DNA from: Kluyvera intermedia
GTDB lineage: Bacteria > Pseudomonadota > Gammaproteobacteria > Enterobacterales > Enterobacteriaceae
DNA: 64,000 bases
NCBI RefSeq assembly: GCF_034424175.1
Contig: NZ_CP139986.1
Location: forward strand, 1,302,001 to 1,366,000
Direction: 5' to 3'
The position numbers and the translations under genes were made by a program. Each line of letters begins with the position of its first letter. Position 1 is the stretch's first letter. The notes beneath the pieces are model-generated. The model saw only the letters and a list, made by a program, of their open reading frames with translations. It was not told the DNA's origin and did no database searches. Below are positions 63,136-64,000 of this stretch, piece after piece.

Positions 63136-64000
63136 ATGAAATTACCGATCTATCTCGACTACTCCGCAACCACGCCGGTGGACCCGCGTGTTGCCGAGAA
63201 AATGATGCAGTGTCTGACCCTGGACGGAAACTTTGGTAACCCCGCTTCCCGTTCACACCGTTTCGGCTGGCATGCTGAAGAGGCGGTAGATATCGCCCGT
63301 AATCAAATTGCCGACCTCGTGGGCGCTGACCCGCGTGAAATCGTCTTTACGTCCGGTGCGACTGAATCCGATAACCTGGCGATCAAAGGTGCTGCTAACT
63401 TTTATCAGAAAAAAGGCAAGCACATCATCACCAGCAAAACCGAACACAAAGCTGTGCTGGACACCTGTCGTCAGCTCGAGCGTGAAGGTTTTGAAATTAC
63501 CTATCTGGCGCCTCAGCGCAACGGCATCATCGACCTGAAAGAACTTGAAGCGGCGATGCGTGACGACACCATCCTCGTTTCTATTATGCACGTGAACAAC
63601 GAAATCGGCGTGGTGCAGGATATCGCGACTATCGGCGAACTGTGCCGTGCGCGTGGCATCATCTATCACGTGGATGCGACTCAGAGCGTGGGCAAACTGC
63701 CAATCGATCTGAGCCAGCTGAAAGTTGACCTGATGTCTTTCTCCGGTCACAAAATTTACGGCCCGAAAGGTATCGGCGCGCTGTACGTGCGTCGTAAACC
63801 GCGTATCCGTATCGAAGCGCAGATGCACGGCGGCGGTCACGAGCGCGGTATGCGTTCTGGCACCCTGCCTGTTCACCAGATCGTGGGTATGGGTGAAGCT
63901 TACCGTATCGCGAAAGAAGAGATGGAAACCGAGATGGCGCGTCTGCGCAGTCTGCGTAACCGTCTGTGGGACGGCGTGAAAGATATGGAAGAGGTTTACC
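63136..64000 (+). CDS. iscS: Cysteine desulfurase IscS, N-terminal part (cut by window edge)
   Basis: IscS takes sulphur from cysteine for Fe-S clusters, thiolated tRNA and other cofactors. The first 288 of about 404 codons are present, starting MKLPIYLDYSATTPVDPRV. The pyridoxal-phosphate lysine is in the motif FSGHKIYGPKG, and TEHKAVLDTC and HVDATQSVGK are conserved. The persulphide Cys (near residue 328) lies beyond the window. The ATG at 63136 has GAGTTAAAGAGC upstream. Confidence 0.96.
   Translation, partial: MKLPIYLDYSATTPVDPRVAEKMMQCLTLDGNFGNPASRSHRFGWHAEEAVDIARNQIADLVGADPREIVFTSGATESDNLAIKGAANFYQKKGKHIITSKTEHKAVLDTCRQLEREGFEITYLAPQRNGIIDLKELEAAMRDDTILVSIMHVNNEIGVVQDIATIGELCRARGIIYHVDATQSVGKLPIDLSQLKVDLMSFSGHKIYGPKGIGALYVRRKPRIRIEAQMHGGGHERGMRSGTLPVHQIVGMGEAYRIAKEEMETEMARLRSLRNRLWDGVKDMEEVY

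Overview
The window is chromosomal DNA from an enterobacterium very close to Escherichia, Salmonella and Citrobacter. Nearly every gene has a recognisable E. coli K-12 counterpart in the same order, running from raiA to iscS. The 16S rRNA variable regions and the overall gene content look most like Citrobacter; the genus is inferred, the family is secure. The window is mostly conserved core genome. I found no prophage, CRISPR array, insertion sequence, plasmid gene or defence island.

Layout. 1-5.7 kb: raiA (cut by the left edge), bamD, rluD, pgeF and clpB. 5.7-11.2 kb: a complete rRNA operon at the rrnG position (P1/P2, 16S, tRNA-Glu, 23S, 5S, terminator). 11.4-21.3 kb: kgtP, yfiM, pssA, patZ, tapT, trxC, yfiF, ung, grcA. 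21.4-24.9 kb: an accessory cassette (PTS EIIBC, enolase-superfamily sugar-acid dehydratase, GntR regulator) where K-12 has yfiE-eamB. 25-39 kb: srmB, trmN6, nadB, the rpoE-rseABC envelope-stress operon, lepA-lepB-rnc-era-recO-pdxJ-acpS and yfhL. 39-51.8 kb: yfhH, pgpC, tadA, mltF, purL, the sRNA gene glmY, qseEGF and glnB. 51.8-64 kb: hmp, glyA, yphA, a small lipoprotein, hcaT, csiE, a DUF1007/NicO metal-transport pair, osmC, suhB, trmJ, iscR and iscS (cut by the right edge).

Genes that work together. The rpoE operon carries sigma-E with its anti-sigma factor RseA, the RseA protector RseB, and RseC, under a sigma-E autoregulatory promoter. QseE/QseF lie just downstream of glmY, whose upstream region holds three TGTC-N10-GACA-type sites for QseF (GlrR) and a sigma-54 promoter. 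hmp and glyA are divergent, with NsrR-like and PurR-like sites between them. iscR carries two abutting type-1 IscR sites. Other readable control sites are a class II CRP promoter at raiA, a sigma-32 promoter at clpB, tandem FNR sites at grcA, a NadR box at nadB, a PurR box at purL and an RNase III-type hairpin at rnc.

Accessory features. Compared with K-12, hcaR-hcaEFCBD, yphB-yphH and yfhR are missing, so hcaT is an orphan transporter near yphA. Intergenic DNA carries several REP/BIME palindromes and two ERIC elements, one ending two bases before the recO start codon. The least explained items are the PTS/dehydratase/GntR cassette, the NicO/DUF1007 pair, a phased palindrome cluster upstream of yfhH, and an expanded Arg/Asp-rich linker in YfiF.
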